Positions 63,225 to 64,000 of a stretch of DNA of 64,000 nucleotides are shown here, piece after piece. The notes under the pieces were generated by a model that did no database searches, was not told the DNA's origin, and was given only the letters and a program-made list of their open reading frames with translations. Position 1 is the first letter of the stretch. Each line of letters opens with the position of its first letter. This DNA comes from Myxococcales bacterium (GTDB lineage Bacteria; Myxococcota_A; Polyangia; Polyangiales; Polyangiaceae). The stretch is from positions 241,501 through 305,500 of the forward strand of contig JADKKK010000006.1 of the NCBI GenBank assembly GCA_016720545.1, written 5' to 3'. Position numbers and translations under genes: made by a program.

Positions 63225-64000
63225 TCAGAGGTTGAAGCTCTTGCCGACCTTGACCGGACTCCCCGAGAACGGCGGCACATGGGCGCTGCGGTACTTGCCA
63301 GCGATGCAGCCGCCCACGGGCGTGCCGGGGAAGTCGCCTCCGTCGATCACCGCGGTGGTGACCGTGCCCGACGGGCCGAACGTGACGGTGACGTGGCCGG
63401 CGCCGGTCGGGCCGTCGGGCTTCTTGCAGCCCGAGATGTTCACCGCGGCGAGCGAGCCCGAGGCCGCCGCGCGGTCGAACGAGCCGCCCTGGTCGGGCGC
63501 CGCTGTCGGGGCGGGCGCGGCGGTCGGCACCGCCTTGCGCATCTGCTCTTCGAGCGTGAGGGGCTTCGTGGGGGCGGGCGCGGCGGTCGGCGCCGGGGCC
63601 GCGCTCGGCGCCGGGGGCTCCGGCGTTCCGGGGGCCTTGGTGCCCGGCTTGGTGCCCGGGGGCGGCGCCGTGAGCTGGCCGGGCTCCTTCGCCGACGTGG
63701 TCGTGGTGGGCGCGGGCGCCGCGTTCGTGGCCGTCGCGTTCGGGAGCGGGTCGTTCTGCGCGAGCGCGCCGGAGAGCGTAGAGGTCGGCGTGGGCGCCGG
63801 CGTGGCGACCGGATCGGGGCGGGTCATCACGATCGCGCCGACGATCGCGACGCCGAGGAACGCCGCGCAGCCGATGATCGTGAAGATGATCTTGTTGTTG
63901 CCCTTCTCCTCTTTGGCCGTCGCCGTTTGGGAGTCCCGGGCGCTGGTGTCGGCGGCCGGCGCCGCGAGCAGATCCGGCGGCGCGAGGGCAGCGCCGAACG
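63225..64000 (-). CDS. Partial AgmX/PglI-type membrane protein (N-terminus outside window)
   Basis: The frame is open to base 64000. The visible 257 residues contain a cytoplasmic end (TATAKEEKGNNK), a membrane helix (IIFTIIGCAAFLGVAIVGAI), a long Pro/Ala/Thr linker, and a C-terminal domain with ISGCKKPDGPTGAGHVTVTF and GTPVGGCIAGKYRSAHVPPF ending VKVGKSFNL. This is the AgmX/PglI C-terminal domain, with its paired Cys. Proteins of this kind occur in myxobacterial envelope and motility gene sets and often have an N-terminal zinc-ribbon or FHA/GYF part, which here would lie beyond the window. A shorter start (63830) would cut off the helix. Confidence 0.78.
   Translation of the reverse strand, partial: FGAALAPPDLLAAPAADTSARDSQTATAKEEKGNNKIIFTIIGCAAFLGVAIVGAIVMTRPDPVATPAPTPTSTLSGALAQNDPLPNATATNAAPAPTTTTSAKEPGQLTAPPPGTKPGTKAPGTPEPPAPSAAPAPTAAPAPTKPLTLEEQMRKAVPTAAPAPTAAPDQGGSFDRAAASGSLAAVNISGCKKPDGPTGAGHVTVTFGPSGTVTTAVIDGGDFPGTPVGGCIAGKYRSAHVPPFSGSPVKVGKSFNL

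Overview
This is a very GC-rich stretch (roughly 70% G+C by eye) of what looks like a myxobacterial (Myxococcota, probably Polyangiales-type) chromosome. The evidence is the number of secreted lipoproteins with a lipobox, a MYXO-CTERM-like tail (CDS ending 16478), Ser/Thr kinases with PEGA or TPR-like tails, AgmX/PglI-type proteins, and GTG/TTG starts with four-base ATGA/GTGA overlaps. Species cannot be told from the sequence alone. Many long antiparallel frames are GC-driven shadows and were left out.

Layout. 1-8.3 kb: a partial SGNH-type carbohydrate esterase; a minus-strand envelope cluster (short-chain dehydrogenase, TMTC-like membrane protein, flippase-like protein); a hexapeptide acyltransferase; RNase HI. 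8.4-12.4 kb: gpmI, then a PEGA-tailed kinase coupled to a LysM protein. 12.4-20.9 kb: lipoproteins, a sortable glycosidase-like protein, a GIDE-domain protein, a thioesterase and a two-domain aspartic protease. 20.9-31.5 kb: repeat-rich intergenic DNA with three copies of a MITE-like element, a radical SAM protein resembling tetraether lipid synthases, YjbQ, an MFS transporter and a MutS-like ATPase. 31.5-36.3 kb: a minus-strand run of beta-helix lipoprotein, outer-membrane barrel and second kinase. 36.9-38.7 kb: a SNF2 helicase behind a 47-bp tandem repeat.

38.9-52.1 kb is the most interesting part. A tightly coupled plus-strand operon (ATP-grasp ligase, S51/GATase-like hydrolase with a Cys nucleophile, esterase, second ATP-grasp ligase) lies about 4.4 kb from a coupled minus-strand operon (second esterase, COG2170 glutamate-cysteine-ligase-like enzyme fused to two CBS domains, AstE-like metallo-deacylase). 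Between them are a SirB1-type protein, a deoxyhypusine-synthase-fold enzyme with Lys-rich histone-like tails, YjdM and a CoA-transferase. Together they look like a pathway that makes and trims an unknown amide-linked (peptide or polyamine) metabolite; this is inference from families and gene order.

52.6-58.0 kb looks like an eroded island: an IntI-like tyrosine recombinase, an outer-membrane protein, a lipoprotein, and remnants of an epimerase, a HerA-type ATPase and a PD-(D/E)XK-type nuclease, bounded by tRNA-Arg(CCG). 58.2-63.1 kb carries a metalloprotease-like lipoprotein and two paralogous Gly-rich lipoproteins, ending at a strong terminator; a partial AgmX-like membrane protein runs off the right edge.

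Sequence quality: three real genes (TMTC-like, gpmI, beta-helix lipoprotein) and one remnant each need a one-base change in a short G/C run to restore the frame, which points to consensus errors as much as to pseudogenes.
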